A stretch of 64,000 nt of DNA from Bacteroidales bacterium (lineage in GTDB: Bacteria; Planctomycetota; Planctomycetia; Gemmatales; Gemmataceae), in the NCBI GenBank assembly GCA_026931725.1, contig JAIXLE010000059.1, forward strand, positions 62,001 to 126,000. The letters run 5' to 3'. Each line of letters starts with the position of its first letter. The stretch's first letter is position 1. The notes beneath the pieces were generated by a model, which ran no database searches, was not told where the DNA came from, and was given only the letters and a program-made list of their open reading frames with translations. Positions 56,051 through 64,000 of this stretch are shown here, one piece after another. The translations under genes were made by a program, and so were the position numbers.

Positions 56051-58081
56051 ATGATCCGGTTCGCCGTCTGCATGATCGGGGTGGTCTGCGGGCTGGGACA
56101 TGCCGTGGTGTCCGGCGCGGAGCCGCTCGATCCTCAAGTTGATCCTCAGGTTGATCGACCGTATGACTGGCGAATCGTGATGGTCTGTCAGCCGCACCCG
56201 CTGTGGAATGCCGCGTTCCGGGAACGACTCGCGCGAGACATTCAGACGGCCCTGCAACCCGCCGTGGGTGAGCAGGCACGGGTGAACGTCTGCGATCTCG
56301 CCGCGATACCACCCGCGCAGTGGGAACCGGCTTGGATCGCGTTCGAGAAACAAGGGTGGAAGTCCCTGGAATGGGCGAATCCGCAACAACCGCGAACACT
56401 TACCGGAGTCAAAACGCACTTTTTGTTCCTGGCGATGCACGGTCGCACGGTTCGGTTAGAAGCCCGCCAACTCGACGGCGACACGGGGTTGCTGTCTCCG
56501 GTGCTGCGCCGCCGTGAGACCAACACCCTGGATACCGTGGGCCGACTCGCCGGGCTGATGCTGGGGGCCGATTTCGGGGCCGTGGGCACGGTGATCGCCA
56601 TCGGGCCGCGGAATGATTGGGTCCGTTTGCAACTGCGGGGCGCTGCCTGCCGTTCTCCGTATGAGAACCCGCGGCCGCTCGTGGAACGTGGCGACATCTT
56701 CGCCGTGGCAACCGTGCTGGGGAATACCACGCATTCCGCACGTCCTGTCTATTCTGTCCAGCCGTCAACAGAGAATGCTTCGCCGCCACCATTGCGGGCC
56801 GCGTTGCGATCATTCACGCTGTTGCGGGCGACGGAATCCCCCTCCGCGAATGGCACCGTAAAATGCGATGTCCTGACGCAGTATGTCACCCCGTTCCCGC
56901 AGTTGCCGGGTGTCCTCGGCTTCCGAGCTTTGAAACTCGCAACCGTGACCGCGCCGCTGCAAGTGCGGGTGGTCGATGCCCAAGGCCAACCGCCTGCCGC
57001 CAATCTGTTGATCCGGGTGCGAGCCGTCGATTCGGACTTTGGTGTTCGCCCGAACCCACGCGATTATCTGATTTCCCAGGATGGCGTGTTCCACTCGGAG
57101 CGCCCGTTCCAGCAGGTCGCCTGTGTGTCGGTCGGGTTGGGTGGAACTCAGGGGGAACGGCGGTATCCGCTACCCATTCTGGAAGATGGTGTGCCGCATG
57201 TGGTGTCGTACTCGGTGAGCGCGGCCGAAATCGCCCGAGCCGCGTTTGAGCGGAAGTGCGAGGAACTGCGTAGCCGTATCGCCGAGGCGCGGGTGGCAGA
57301 ACGGATTTTGTACGAAGGATTGTTCAAGCTCATCACGGATGGAAAAAACCAGGAAGCCTTGGATCGTGCGGCCGCCGGACTCCAACGCTTTCAGGAAGCG
57401 GATCGCCAACTGACACAGCAACTCCAACATCTCCAAGCCGAGCCCCACGCTCAGGAGCCGTTGCCCGCGGCGTTGCTCGGCTCTGCGGATACGCTGTTGC
57501 TGGCTCTGCGGAATAGCCTGCCCCCACTCGCCGAGCGGGTCGATGACTTGAAACAGGCGGTGGCGAAGGCCAAAGACCCCACACGATTCGAGAAAGAGTT
57601 CCGAGCCAAGGAGATGATCGCTCAGATTCGGCAACATCTGGAGTTCGGCGAGGTGCCCGAAGCCCTGGCGCTGTACGATGCCCTGTTCACTCTGACCCAA
57701 CAAGCCGACGTGAAAACCCAGCGCGACACGCTGGCGAAAGCCTGGCAGCCGCAAGGACCGGATCACACCCCCGCACGGGAATTCTTCACGACCAACTGGC
57801 GGGCCGCCTCGACCGTGGCCGAATATCTGGCCGCTCTCCCGAAGCTGAAAGAATCCGCGGCTGTGCTGCAAAAGTACAACGACCAACACGGCCTGCGCCT
57901 GCTGCTGACCGCGTTGGAACCCGCCCACGCCCGGCTCAAGCAGATGGCCAACGGACTAGACGCGGATTCGGATGTGGACCGCCCGCAGTTACAGAACATT
58001 CAGGCGGTGGTTAATGTCTTGTTGGAAGTCGAAGCCGCCGCGCGTGGGAAACTCAAAACCTTGACGGAACCGCAACCGTAA
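56051..58081 (+). CDS. Large secreted protein of unknown function
   Basis: 676 residues from ATG 56051, with GGAG 7 nt upstream. The frame extends back into pckA as a shadow. A signal peptide is present (MIRFAVCMIGVVCGLGHAVVSGA). The N-terminal half is alpha/beta, with DWRIVMVCQPHPLWNAAFRERLARDIQ and FLFLAMHGRTVRLEARQLDGDTG; repeated VRL- and VVD- strands suggest flagellar-assembly-like or lipoprotein-like modules, but no family is recognised. The C-terminal 250 residues are helical and coiled-coil-rich (KCEELRSRIAEARVAERIL onwards). It is convergent with the MarR gene with a 23-bp gap. Confidence 0.75.
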   Translation: MIRFAVCMIGVVCGLGHAVVSGAEPLDPQVDPQVDRPYDWRIVMVCQPHPLWNAAFRERLARDIQTALQPAVGEQARVNVCDLAAIPPAQWEPAWIAFEKQGWKSLEWANPQQPRTLTGVKTHFLFLAMHGRTVRLEARQLDGDTGLLSPVLRRRETNTLDTVGRLAGLMLGADFGAVGTVIAIGPRNDWVRLQLRGAACRSPYENPRPLVERGDIFAVATVLGNTTHSARPVYSVQPSTENASPPPLRAALRSFTLLRATESPSANGTVKCDVLTQYVTPFPQLPGVLGFRALKLATVTAPLQVRVVDAQGQPPAANLLIRVRAVDSDFGVRPNPRDYLISQDGVFHSERPFQQVACVSVGLGGTQGERRYPLPILEDGVPHVVSYSVSAAEIARAAFERKCEELRSRIAEARVAERILYEGLFKLITDGKNQEALDRAAAGLQRFQEADRQLTQQLQHLQAEPHAQEPLPAALLGSADTLLLALRNSLPPLAERVDDLKQAVAKAKDPTRFEKEFRAKEMIAQIRQHLEFGEVPEALALYDALFTLTQQADVKTQRDTLAKAWQPQGPDHTPAREFFTTNWRAASTVAEYLAALPKLKESAAVLQKYNDQHGLRLLLTALEPAHARLKQMANGLDADSDVDRPQLQNIQAVVNVLLEVEAAARGKLKTLTEPQP

Positions 58082-58104
58082 TCCTTTCCGCGTCCTTCCC
58101 ATCG

Positions 58105-58551
58105 TCAGGATCGCGGTGTGGGAGAATCGAGATTCTGAATCATGCGGATCAGGATTGTTCGAGCCGTGGCGAGGTCTTCTTCCGTAATGCCCCGATGAGC
58201 CGTGGCCCGGACATGTTGGGCACATTGCACCATCTTTTCCCAAACGGGGTCGACTCGGTGCGTGGGTGTGACGACCTTACGCCGACGGTCATTGGGGTCC
58301 GGTTCACGGGAGATCCAGCCCGCGCGTTCCATCCGATCCAGAATCCCGGCGAGGGTCGGCGGTTCAATCTTCATCCGTTCGGCCAGTTCGACTTGTGATT
58401 GCGGCCCGCCGACCGCCACCCAGGCTAATACTTGCCATTGCGGGTAGGTGATCCCGTGCCGGGCCAGTTCCTCGTTCATCTCGCGTTGCAGAGCATGACC
58501 GAGTAAATACGCCCAGTAACCGACACCGGATTCAAAATCGAAACTTTGCAT
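58105..58551 (-). CDS. MarR-family transcriptional regulator
   Basis: 148 residues, a typical length. The winged helix is YPQWQVLAWVAVGGPQSQVELAERMKIEPPTLAGILDRMERAGWISREPDPNDRRRKVVTPT, with the DxRxxx wing intact. Dimerising helices flank it. MarR proteins respond to small aromatic ligands or oxidation and usually repress their own promoter. An inverted repeat 30-44 bp before the start (58581-58595) is a candidate operator. The ClpV gene lies upstream on the same strand, separated by 185 bp of AT-rich DNA. Confidence 0.93.
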   Translation of the reverse strand: MQSFDFESGVGYWAYLLGHALQREMNEELARHGITYPQWQVLAWVAVGGPQSQVELAERMKIEPPTLAGILDRMERAGWISREPDPNDRRRKVVTPTHRVDPVWEKMVQCAQHVRATAHRGITEEDLATARTILIRMIQNLDSPTPRS

Positions 58552-58580
58552 TACCGATTATTGTTGCGTGTTTCCGACAA

Positions 58581-58595
58581 ATTCGCAATCCGAAT
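58581..58595. promoter_or_regulatory. Candidate MarR operator (inverted repeat)
   Basis: ATTCG-CAATC-CGAAT has perfect 5-bp arms with a 5-nt spacer, located 30-44 bp upstream of the marR start codon in AT-rich DNA. Its size and position fit autoregulation. Confidence 0.45.
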
Positions 58596-58736
58596 ATTCT
58601 CATATTTTCTCCAGATTATCTCTGGTCAGAATGTTCACTCCGATACGAACGGCACAAGAGTCATACGCAATGGTCGCTCGCAACGCATTCTCAACGGAGC
58701 AGGAAAGAATTTTCTTACGGAATCGGTGTTGTGCCT

Positions 58737-61388
58737 CTATTCCACGGTGTAGGTGAACTCGGATTTCTCGTTCACGCCGAGGGTCAGGCGGGTGAGGGGT
58801 TGGCCTTCGGAAAGCCGAGTCAGGATCAGGCCCGCCAGTTCGGGGAGGACGGTGCCGGTCAGAATGTGATCGACGTTGCGGGCACCGCTTTCGACATCCG
58901 TGCAGCGGGCCGCGATCACGCCCAGCACCTCGGGGCTGTAGGTGAAGTTCACCTTATGGTTCTCTCGCATCCGTGTGGCGATCCGCCGCAGTTGCAAGTC
59001 CGCCACCGAGCGCAACACCGTATCCGCGAGCGGAAAGTACGGCACCACGACCATCCGACCCAATAACGCAGGTTTGAACGATTTCAGCAAATCGGGGCGA
59101 ATCGCTTCGGCCAACCCCGCCGCGTCAGGCATTGTGTCCGGGTCGGCCGTGACCTTGGCGATGGTATCCGTGCCGACGTTCGAGGTGAGCAGTACAATCG
59201 TATTCTTGAAGCTCACTTCCTCACCGTCATCGTTCTGCAAAACACCTTTGTCGAAGACTTGGTAGAAAATCTCCTGCACGGACGGGTCCGCTTTCTCGAC
59301 TTCATCCAGCAACACCACCGAATGCGGGCGGTTTTTCACGGCGTTCGTCAAGACACCGCCTTCACCGTAGCCGACGTACCCTTTCGCGGTGCCGGTTAGT
59401 CGGCTAATTTTCGCGGATTCCTTGTATTCGGACATGTTGATGACGATCATACCGCGTTCACCGCCGTACATCAGATCGGCCAGGGCGGCTGCCGTTTCGG
59501 TTTTGCCGACACCGGACGGGCCGACGAGCAGAAACACCCCCAGCGGTCGGCGTGGGTCAGCCAGTTCGGCCCGAGCCACCCGAATCCGCTGGGCAATGGC
59601 ATCGAGTGCCTGATCTTGACCGATGACCCGCTGCGCGAGTTGATCTTTCAGACTCAGAACCGCTGTAATTTCATCTCGCACCATCTTCCCCACGGGGATG
59701 CCCGTCATACCGGCGATCGTCTCGGCCACGGCGGCCCCATCGACCACGGGGAACACGAGCGGCGTTTCTCCCTGAATCTGGGCCAGTTCCGCGCGCAGCC
59801 GGGTGAGTTCCTGACGATCGGCCGCGAGTTCGGGTTTACCATCGCCCGCATCGGCTTCCACGGCGGAGAGTTTCTCCCGGATGTCGGCGACGAGTTTCCG
59901 TTCCGCGGTCAGTTGTTTTTCCAGTGTGGCTTTCCGCGTCTGGGCGGTGGCGAGGCGTTCCGTGCGATCCTGGAGTCGGTCGTTGTCGCCGTCTTCGGTG
60001 ATGGCTTCCCGCTGGAGGACGGCGATTTCGGTTTCGAGCAGCTGCACCTCACGGGTGGCATCTTCCAATGGGGAAGGGGTCGCACTCTGGCTGAGTGCCA
60101 CGCGGGCACAGGTGGTATCCAGCAGACTGACGGCCTTGTCGGGAAGTTGACGATCTGGCAGATAGCGGGCCGAGAGCCGCACCGCATCCATGACGGCTTC
60201 ATCGAGGATGCGGACGTGGTGATGCTTCTCCAACATCCCGCAGAGTCCCCGCAACATGCGGACGGCGGTGGGTTCATCGGGTTCGTCCACCCGCACGACC
60301 TGGAAACGGCGACGGAGAGCGGCATCGGCGGCAAAATACTTCTTGTACTCCGCGAAAGTCGTCGCCGCGATGGTGCGGAGTTCTCCCCGTGCGAGGGCCG
60401 GTTTGAGCAGGTTGGCCGCGTCGTTCTGCCCGGCGGCTCCGCCTGCACCGATGAGCGTATGGGCTTCGTCGATGAACAGCACGATCGGCACGGGGGATTT
60501 TTTCACCTCGTCGATCACCGATTTCAGGCGATTTTCAAACTCCCCTTTCACCCCGGCACCGGCTTGGAGCAAGCCGAGATCCAGCACCTTCAACACCACA
60601 TTCTTGAGCGGTGGTGGGACATCGCCAGCGGCGATCCGCAGGGCGAGCCCTTCGACGACGGCGGTTTTGCCGACCCCCGCTTCCCCAGTGAGAATCGGAT
60701 TGTTTTGACGGCGGCGAATCAGAATGTCGATCATCCGGCGAATTTCGGGATCACGGCCCAGCACCGGGTCGATGTCACCCGCTTTTGCTCGGGCGGTGAG
60801 GTCCGTGGTGAACTGTTCGAGTGCGGGAGTCGAACCGCCGGGCTGCACGGAGGGTTGACCGGGGGGCGCGGTGCCGCCGAGTGGGCCAGTCGTCGGGGCG
60901 GATTCCTCGCTGGTGATGGCGTGCAGTAGGTTCGGCAATTCTTTGTCGAGCCGGTCGGAGGCGATCTTGCCGAGTTCGGGAATCGCGGTGCGGATGCGCA
61001 AGCCCAGAGTGCGATCGCCAAGCAGAGCCACCAGCAGATGCGAGGACCGTACCGTCGGGGCACCGAAACCGAGGGATGCCGTCACCCAGGCGAGCTGGGT
61101 CAGGTCGAGGATGTCCGGGGAGAGTTCCGGCACCCCGCGGGCATTCCCCGTGCGGAAGGTGCCGAGCGTGCGTTCGAGTTCTCGGCGTACTTGGGCGGGA
61201 TCGGCACCGAACGCGGAGAGCGTCTGCGTGAAGTCCGCTTGGGGTACGTCGAGCAGTTTGAGCAACCAGTGTTCGAGTTCCGCCGTGGCGTGTGTGCGGG
61301 TCACGCACAGTCCGAGCGCGGCTTCGAGTGCCTTGCGGCAAGTCGGATTCAAGGCGGCAATCTGGGCCTTCGGCGTGACGACGGACAT
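58737..61388 (-). CDS. clpV: ClpV/TssH-type AAA+ ATPase (type VI secretion-like)
   Basis: 883 residues from ATG 61388, with GGGAG 8 nt upstream. The Clp-N domain (residues about 10-150) reads CRKALEAALGLCVTRTHATAELEHWLLKLLD. The first AAA+ domain has Walker A GEAGVGKTA near 234-242. A coiled-coil middle domain (about 400-520) follows. The second AAA+ domain has GPSGVGKTETAAALADLMYGGERGMIVINMSEYKES and KGYVGYGEGGVLTNAVKNRPHSVVLLDEVEKAD. The C-terminus has CTDVESGARNVDHILTGTVLPELA, typical of ClpV rather than ClpB. ClpV recycles contracted T6SS sheaths. No sheath, tube or baseplate gene is in the window. Confidence 0.88.
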   Translation of the reverse strand: MSVVTPKAQIAALNPTCRKALEAALGLCVTRTHATAELEHWLLKLLDVPQADFTQTLSAFGADPAQVRRELERTLGTFRTGNARGVPELSPDILDLTQLAWVTASLGFGAPTVRSSHLLVALLGDRTLGLRIRTAIPELGKIASDRLDKELPNLLHAITSEESAPTTGPLGGTAPPGQPSVQPGGSTPALEQFTTDLTARAKAGDIDPVLGRDPEIRRMIDILIRRRQNNPILTGEAGVGKTAVVEGLALRIAAGDVPPPLKNVVLKVLDLGLLQAGAGVKGEFENRLKSVIDEVKKSPVPIVLFIDEAHTLIGAGGAAGQNDAANLLKPALARGELRTIAATTFAEYKKYFAADAALRRRFQVVRVDEPDEPTAVRMLRGLCGMLEKHHHVRILDEAVMDAVRLSARYLPDRQLPDKAVSLLDTTCARVALSQSATPSPLEDATREVQLLETEIAVLQREAITEDGDNDRLQDRTERLATAQTRKATLEKQLTAERKLVADIREKLSAVEADAGDGKPELAADRQELTRLRAELAQIQGETPLVFPVVDGAAVAETIAGMTGIPVGKMVRDEITAVLSLKDQLAQRVIGQDQALDAIAQRIRVARAELADPRRPLGVFLLVGPSGVGKTETAAALADLMYGGERGMIVINMSEYKESAKISRLTGTAKGYVGYGEGGVLTNAVKNRPHSVVLLDEVEKADPSVQEIFYQVFDKGVLQNDDGEEVSFKNTIVLLTSNVGTDTIAKVTADPDTMPDAAGLAEAIRPDLLKSFKPALLGRMVVVPYFPLADTVLRSVADLQLRRIATRMRENHKVNFTYSPEVLGVIAARCTDVESGARNVDHILTGTVLPELAGLILTRLSEGQPLTRLTLGVNEKSEFTYTVE

Positions 61389-61538
61389 GGTCAAGCTCCC
61401 GATACGAGCGGATAGGTTGGGAATGATTTACAGCCGCATTGGCCACCGGCGAGAGCGCACCCCCTTTGACAAGCCGAGAACCGATGGGATGGGAATGGGT
61501 GTTTCGGTCCTCGCTTTCTCGTTCTGTGAGGTTTACCC

Positions 61539-62225
61539 ATGTTCCCACTGCCCGTGTTGGTGGCGTTGGCCGCGCCGCCGAGCATCACGCTCCCGGCGGA
61601 GGTGCTAGCTCGCCCCGGTCGGCTCGTGACCCTGACCGCACAGACCACCGGCCAACAGGTGCGCTGGCTGGTCGCCTCCGAGGCCGCCGATCTGGTGCCG
61701 TTCCCCGGAGAGAAGACGGCTTTGTTCTGCACGCCCACACCGGGGCGGTATCTCGTTTTCGCCTGGACCGCCGCCGGTGATGAGCCATCGGAAGCGGCCC
61801 GCTGCGTGGTGGTGGTGCGTGATACGCCGCCTGTTCCACCCGTTCCGCCACCCGTCCCGCCGCCGCCTCAGCCTCCGGCGCCACCCGCCGACCCCCTGAC
61901 GCTGGCGCTGCAAAAGCTATATTCAGAAGATCGTTCGCCGAATAAGTCGGTTCATCTTGCTCAACTGGCGGCGTTGTACCGGGAAGCGATCGCCTTCGCG
62001 CAACGGCCTGAGTTGCAGACCGCCGGTGATCTGGCCGCTCGTCTCAAATCCGCAGCCGCGACCCTGCTACCCGCGGATGCCCTGATTCCGATTCGTCAAC
62101 GGATCGCCGAGGAAACCGCTCGGGTGCTTCCCGTCGATTCCGATCGTCCGCTCGATTCCGCCACCCGGTCCGCGGCGGCAGCGTTGTTTACCCGTCTCGC
62201 CACTTCTTTGGAGTCGATCCGATGA
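61539..62225 (+). CDS. Secreted protein with Ig-like domain and Pro-rich linker, first gene of coupled operon
   Basis: 228 residues. A short hydrophobic N-terminus (MFPLPVLVALAAPP) is followed by a PKD/Ig-like beta domain (ITLPAEVLARPGRLVTLTAQ ... GRYLVFAWTAAGDEPSEAARCVVVV). A polyproline linker (residues about 97-117) leads to a helical C-terminal domain (DPLTLALQKLYSEDRSPNKSVHLAQLAALYREAIAF). The family is not recognised. Its TGA overlaps the next ATG (ATGA at 62222-62225). It is divergent from clpV across 150 bp. A structural or adhesive exported protein is possible. Confidence 0.7.
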   Translation: MFPLPVLVALAAPPSITLPAEVLARPGRLVTLTAQTTGQQVRWLVASEAADLVPFPGEKTALFCTPTPGRYLVFAWTAAGDEPSEAARCVVVVRDTPPVPPVPPPVPPPPQPPAPPADPLTLALQKLYSEDRSPNKSVHLAQLAALYREAIAFAQRPELQTAGDLAARLKSAAATLLPADALIPIRQRIAEETARVLPVDSDRPLDSATRSAAAALFTRLATSLESIR

Positions 62226-63295
62226 GCGTACCGAATCCTGTTCGCACACTGAAGCAAAAACTGCTCGCGGCGTTGTTGGCCGCCCTGGCCGCGTTCGTGG
62301 GCTATCTCGTGCAGACGTTCACTCCACCGGAAGATGCCCCGGAACCGGAACCGCCACCCGCACGATCTTTCGGTTGGGTGAACGATCCCGCAGCGGTGCA
62401 AGCCGTGTCCGCATCGCTGCCGTTCCCGGCGTTCCGGGCCAGCGAAGCGTTTCAAACGCCGTATTGCGGTCCAGAAGATGTCTTCCTTTGGGAGGCTTGC
62501 CGGAAAGTGACGGGGAATCTGCTCCCGGCTCGGGATCAGGGGAGCGTGGGCAGTTGCGTCAGTTTCGGCACCGCTTCGGCCATTGAGCATCTCATCTGTG
62601 TGCAAGTGGCTTCTGGGGCCAATGAGGAATACCGTGACTTGGCTCAGGAAGTGATTTATGGCGGTAGTCGGGTCGAGGTCGGCGGCGGCACGATTTCCGG
62701 TGATGGCAGCGTGGGGGCGTGGGCAGCACGGTTCGTTCAAGATTGGGGAGTCGTGCCGCGCGGCGTGCATGGTGCGTTCGACCTGACCCGGTACGACATC
62801 CGCCGCTGCCGCGAGTACGGCAACCGGGGCGTTCCCGCCGAACTGGAAACGCTGGCGAAACAGCACCCCGTCCGCACTGTGGCGAATGTGCAGAACTTCG
62901 CGGAATGCCAAGCCGCGATTCGGAACGGCTACCCGGTCGCCGTTTGTAGCGATCAGGGGTTCACGATGCAGCGTGACGCGGAAGGATTTTGCCGACCCCG
63001 CGGAACCTGGATGCACTGCCTGGCGATTGTCGGCGTGAAGGGGGCACCGCGACCGGGGGCGTTCCTCCTGAATTCCTGGGGTGCCCAAGCACACACGGGA
63101 CCGCTCGGGGCGGGGAACCCCTCTCCTGCCGGGTTCTGGGCCGATGCCGCGGTCGTCGATCGGATGCTGCAACAGGGCGATTCCTGGGCTTTCAGCAGCT
63201 TTCAAGGCTTCCCCGCTCGCAAACTCGACTGGTACGCGATCCGATTCCCTTCTCGTCGTTCCCCCTTTTCCCTCCTGATCGAGGATCCATCATGA
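62222..63295 (+). CDS. Membrane-anchored papain-like (C1) cysteine peptidase
   Basis: 357 residues. A hydrophobic helix (residues about 15-32, LLAALLAALAAFVGYLVQ) precedes a Pro-rich spacer. The peptidase domain shows RDQGSVGSCVSFGTASAIEH (oxyanion Gln, catalytic Cys), GTWMHCLAIVGVKG (catalytic His) and FLLNSWGAQA (Asn), so the papain triad is complete. The central segment VVPRGVHGAFDLTRYDIRRCREYG is also papain-like. The gene overlaps both neighbours by ATGA (62222 and 63292), so the three are translationally coupled. Cell-wall, virion or effector processing are all possible. Confidence 0.87.
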   Translation: MSVPNPVRTLKQKLLAALLAALAAFVGYLVQTFTPPEDAPEPEPPPARSFGWVNDPAAVQAVSASLPFPAFRASEAFQTPYCGPEDVFLWEACRKVTGNLLPARDQGSVGSCVSFGTASAIEHLICVQVASGANEEYRDLAQEVIYGGSRVEVGGGTISGDGSVGAWAARFVQDWGVVPRGVHGAFDLTRYDIRRCREYGNRGVPAELETLAKQHPVRTVANVQNFAECQAAIRNGYPVAVCSDQGFTMQRDAEGFCRPRGTWMHCLAIVGVKGAPRPGAFLLNSWGAQAHTGPLGAGNPSPAGFWADAAVVDRMLQQGDSWAFSSFQGFPARKLDWYAIRFPSRRSPFSLLIEDPS

Positions 63296-63696
63296 GAACG
63301 ATGGCTCTGTTGATGTTATCCCTGATGGCCAATACCACGCTGGCTCAGGAACCCGCTCGGCTGCGTGCCCAGGCGGCACTGGCTTTGGCGTTGGCGGAAC
63401 CCGCACGGCCACAAGCCACCTACCAGGTACGCTACCAGTTGGCCATCCGGGAATCGAAACCGTTGTTGGTGTGGGTGGGGCAACCCGCCCGCCCCGTGCG
63501 GGGATGCATTCATCATGAAACGGATACTTTTCCCGGCACGGATACCGTCGCCGTGATTGTCGGCGTGCCCACCGGAACGGGAATGCTTCACCGGGTGGAT
63601 CTGCCCGGCTGCCCTCAGGATGCAGACATTCGAGCCGCGTTGGCGACTCATTGGGGGAAGCCGGCTCCCCGCACCCCAGTTCCGGTTCGCCCCTGA
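63292..63696 (+). CDS. Small secreted protein, possibly thioredoxin-like fold
   Basis: 134 residues from ATG 63292, which overlaps the stop of the protease gene. A signal peptide is present (MRTMALLMLSLMANTTLAQ). The mature part contains YQVRYQLAIRESKPLLVWVG, resembling the first strand-helix of thioredoxin-like domains in planctomycete secreted proteins, then RGCIHHETDTFPGTDTVAVIVGVP. There is no CxxC, so a redox role is unlikely. Assignment is tentative. The coupling to the protease suggests a shared job. Confidence 0.65.
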   Translation: MRTMALLMLSLMANTTLAQEPARLRAQAALALALAEPARPQATYQVRYQLAIRESKPLLVWVGQPARPVRGCIHHETDTFPGTDTVAVIVGVPTGTGMLHRVDLPGCPQDADIRAALATHWGKPAPRTPVPVRP

Positions 63697-63788
63697 TGCC
63701 GGTAACGGGCTTGGTGCAAGCCCTCAGAATCCGGCCGCACCTTTGCGAAACGACCGCAGCGCCTTAAATAACAGAAACGACGCTTCCG

Positions 63789-63810
63789 GGTCTGCCTCAG
63801 CGGGCAGACC
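63789..63810. other. Hairpin before the last gene
   Basis: GGTCTGCC pairs perfectly with GGCAGACC across loop TCAGCG, ending 25 bp before the ATG at 63835 and just ahead of its Shine-Dalgarno. It could be a partial terminator or attenuator of the operon. Confidence 0.5.
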
Positions 63811-63834
63811 GGCTTCCATTTTGGAGGTGATGTG

Positions 63835-64000
63835 ATGGCGTTATCGTGGTTCAAACGACTCACGAAACCGCAACCCGCAGCGGTATCGGACTCTTCCACA
63901 GAGGATTCGGCAGCAGAAACCGCAGCGGATTCCCCCGCAAACCCGAACGACATTTCTTCGGCCTGGGCACGGGAAGAATGGCTCACGCCGCCAAGGCCAC
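63835..64000 (+). CDS. Unknown protein, 5' part only
   Basis: 55 codons to the window edge, from ATG 63835 with a strong GGAGGT 7 nt upstream. It begins MALSWFKRLTKPQPAAVSDS and continues with an acidic Ser/Ala-rich stretch. The start resembles those of phage portal or minor head proteins, but that is a weak resemblance and the fragment is too short to classify. It is probably the fourth gene of the operon that starts at 61539. Confidence 0.6.
   Translation, partial: MALSWFKRLTKPQPAAVSDSSTEDSAAETAADSPANPNDISSAWAREEWLTPPRP

Overview
The window looks like chromosomal DNA of a planctomycete, most likely a Gemmata-like member of the Gemmataceae. This is inferred from gene content: a DUF1501 protein, a secreted sulfatase, a secreted and a soluble WD40 protein, a membrane-anchored Ser/Thr kinase with a long proline-rich linker, a zinc-ribbon caspase-like membrane protein, a DUF1573 protein and a Tat-exported sugar isomerase family protein. 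Coding DNA is about 60% G+C (63% by count over 43021-43080). No rRNA, tRNA, CRISPR array or intact insertion sequence was seen.

Layout. 1-7810: trehalose synthase (partial), caspase-like protein, isocitrate dehydrogenase, sulfatase and a malate/lactate dehydrogenase-family enzyme. 7997-12369: a leftward information-processing cluster dnaX - ybaB - recR - rpoN. 12567-20698: esterase, thiolase, Gfo/Idh/MocA oxidoreductase, aconitase, HEAT-like secreted protein and Tat-exported isomerase. 20672-27649: phosphopantetheinyl transferase, DUF1573 protein, Rex repressor, secreted chorismate mutase, chalcone isomerase-like protein and a secreted WD40 protein. 27859-34371: hemolysin III-like membrane protein, pgi-pgm operon, DUF1501 protein and ceramidase-like membrane protein. 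34713-40518: a poly-aspartate protein, gmhB, alpha/beta hydrolase, a 58-residue membrane protein, WD40 protein, thiL and a stand-alone Clp-N protein.

40767-42413 is an AT-richer island (about 37% G+C by count over 41881-42060). It encodes a small secreted protein, a truncated Hint/AHH-type nuclease toxin and an ankyrin-repeat protein that is probably its immunity partner. A 40-bp imperfect direct repeat lies on each side of it.

42641-58551: rpsA, a membrane protein ORF broken by an in-frame TAG, a primary-type sigma factor, archease, protein kinase, TolC-family protein, the classical rpsO-pnp pair, ATP-dependent PEP carboxykinase, a large secreted protein of unknown function and a MarR regulator. 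58737-64000: an orphan ClpV/TssH-type AAA+ ATPase, divergent from an ATGA-coupled operon with a membrane-anchored papain-like protease, which runs off the window.

Central carbon metabolism is well represented (Pgi, Pgm, TreS, aconitase, isocitrate dehydrogenase, PEP carboxykinase, thiolase), with Rex as a possible NADH-sensing regulator. The most striking signals are a complete programmed-slippage signature in dnaX (A9 run, near stops in both other frames, downstream stem-loop), the repeat-flanked toxin/immunity island, an in-frame TAG inside a membrane protein, a perfect palindrome present twice, and a protein whose last 70 or so residues are almost only Asp and Glu.
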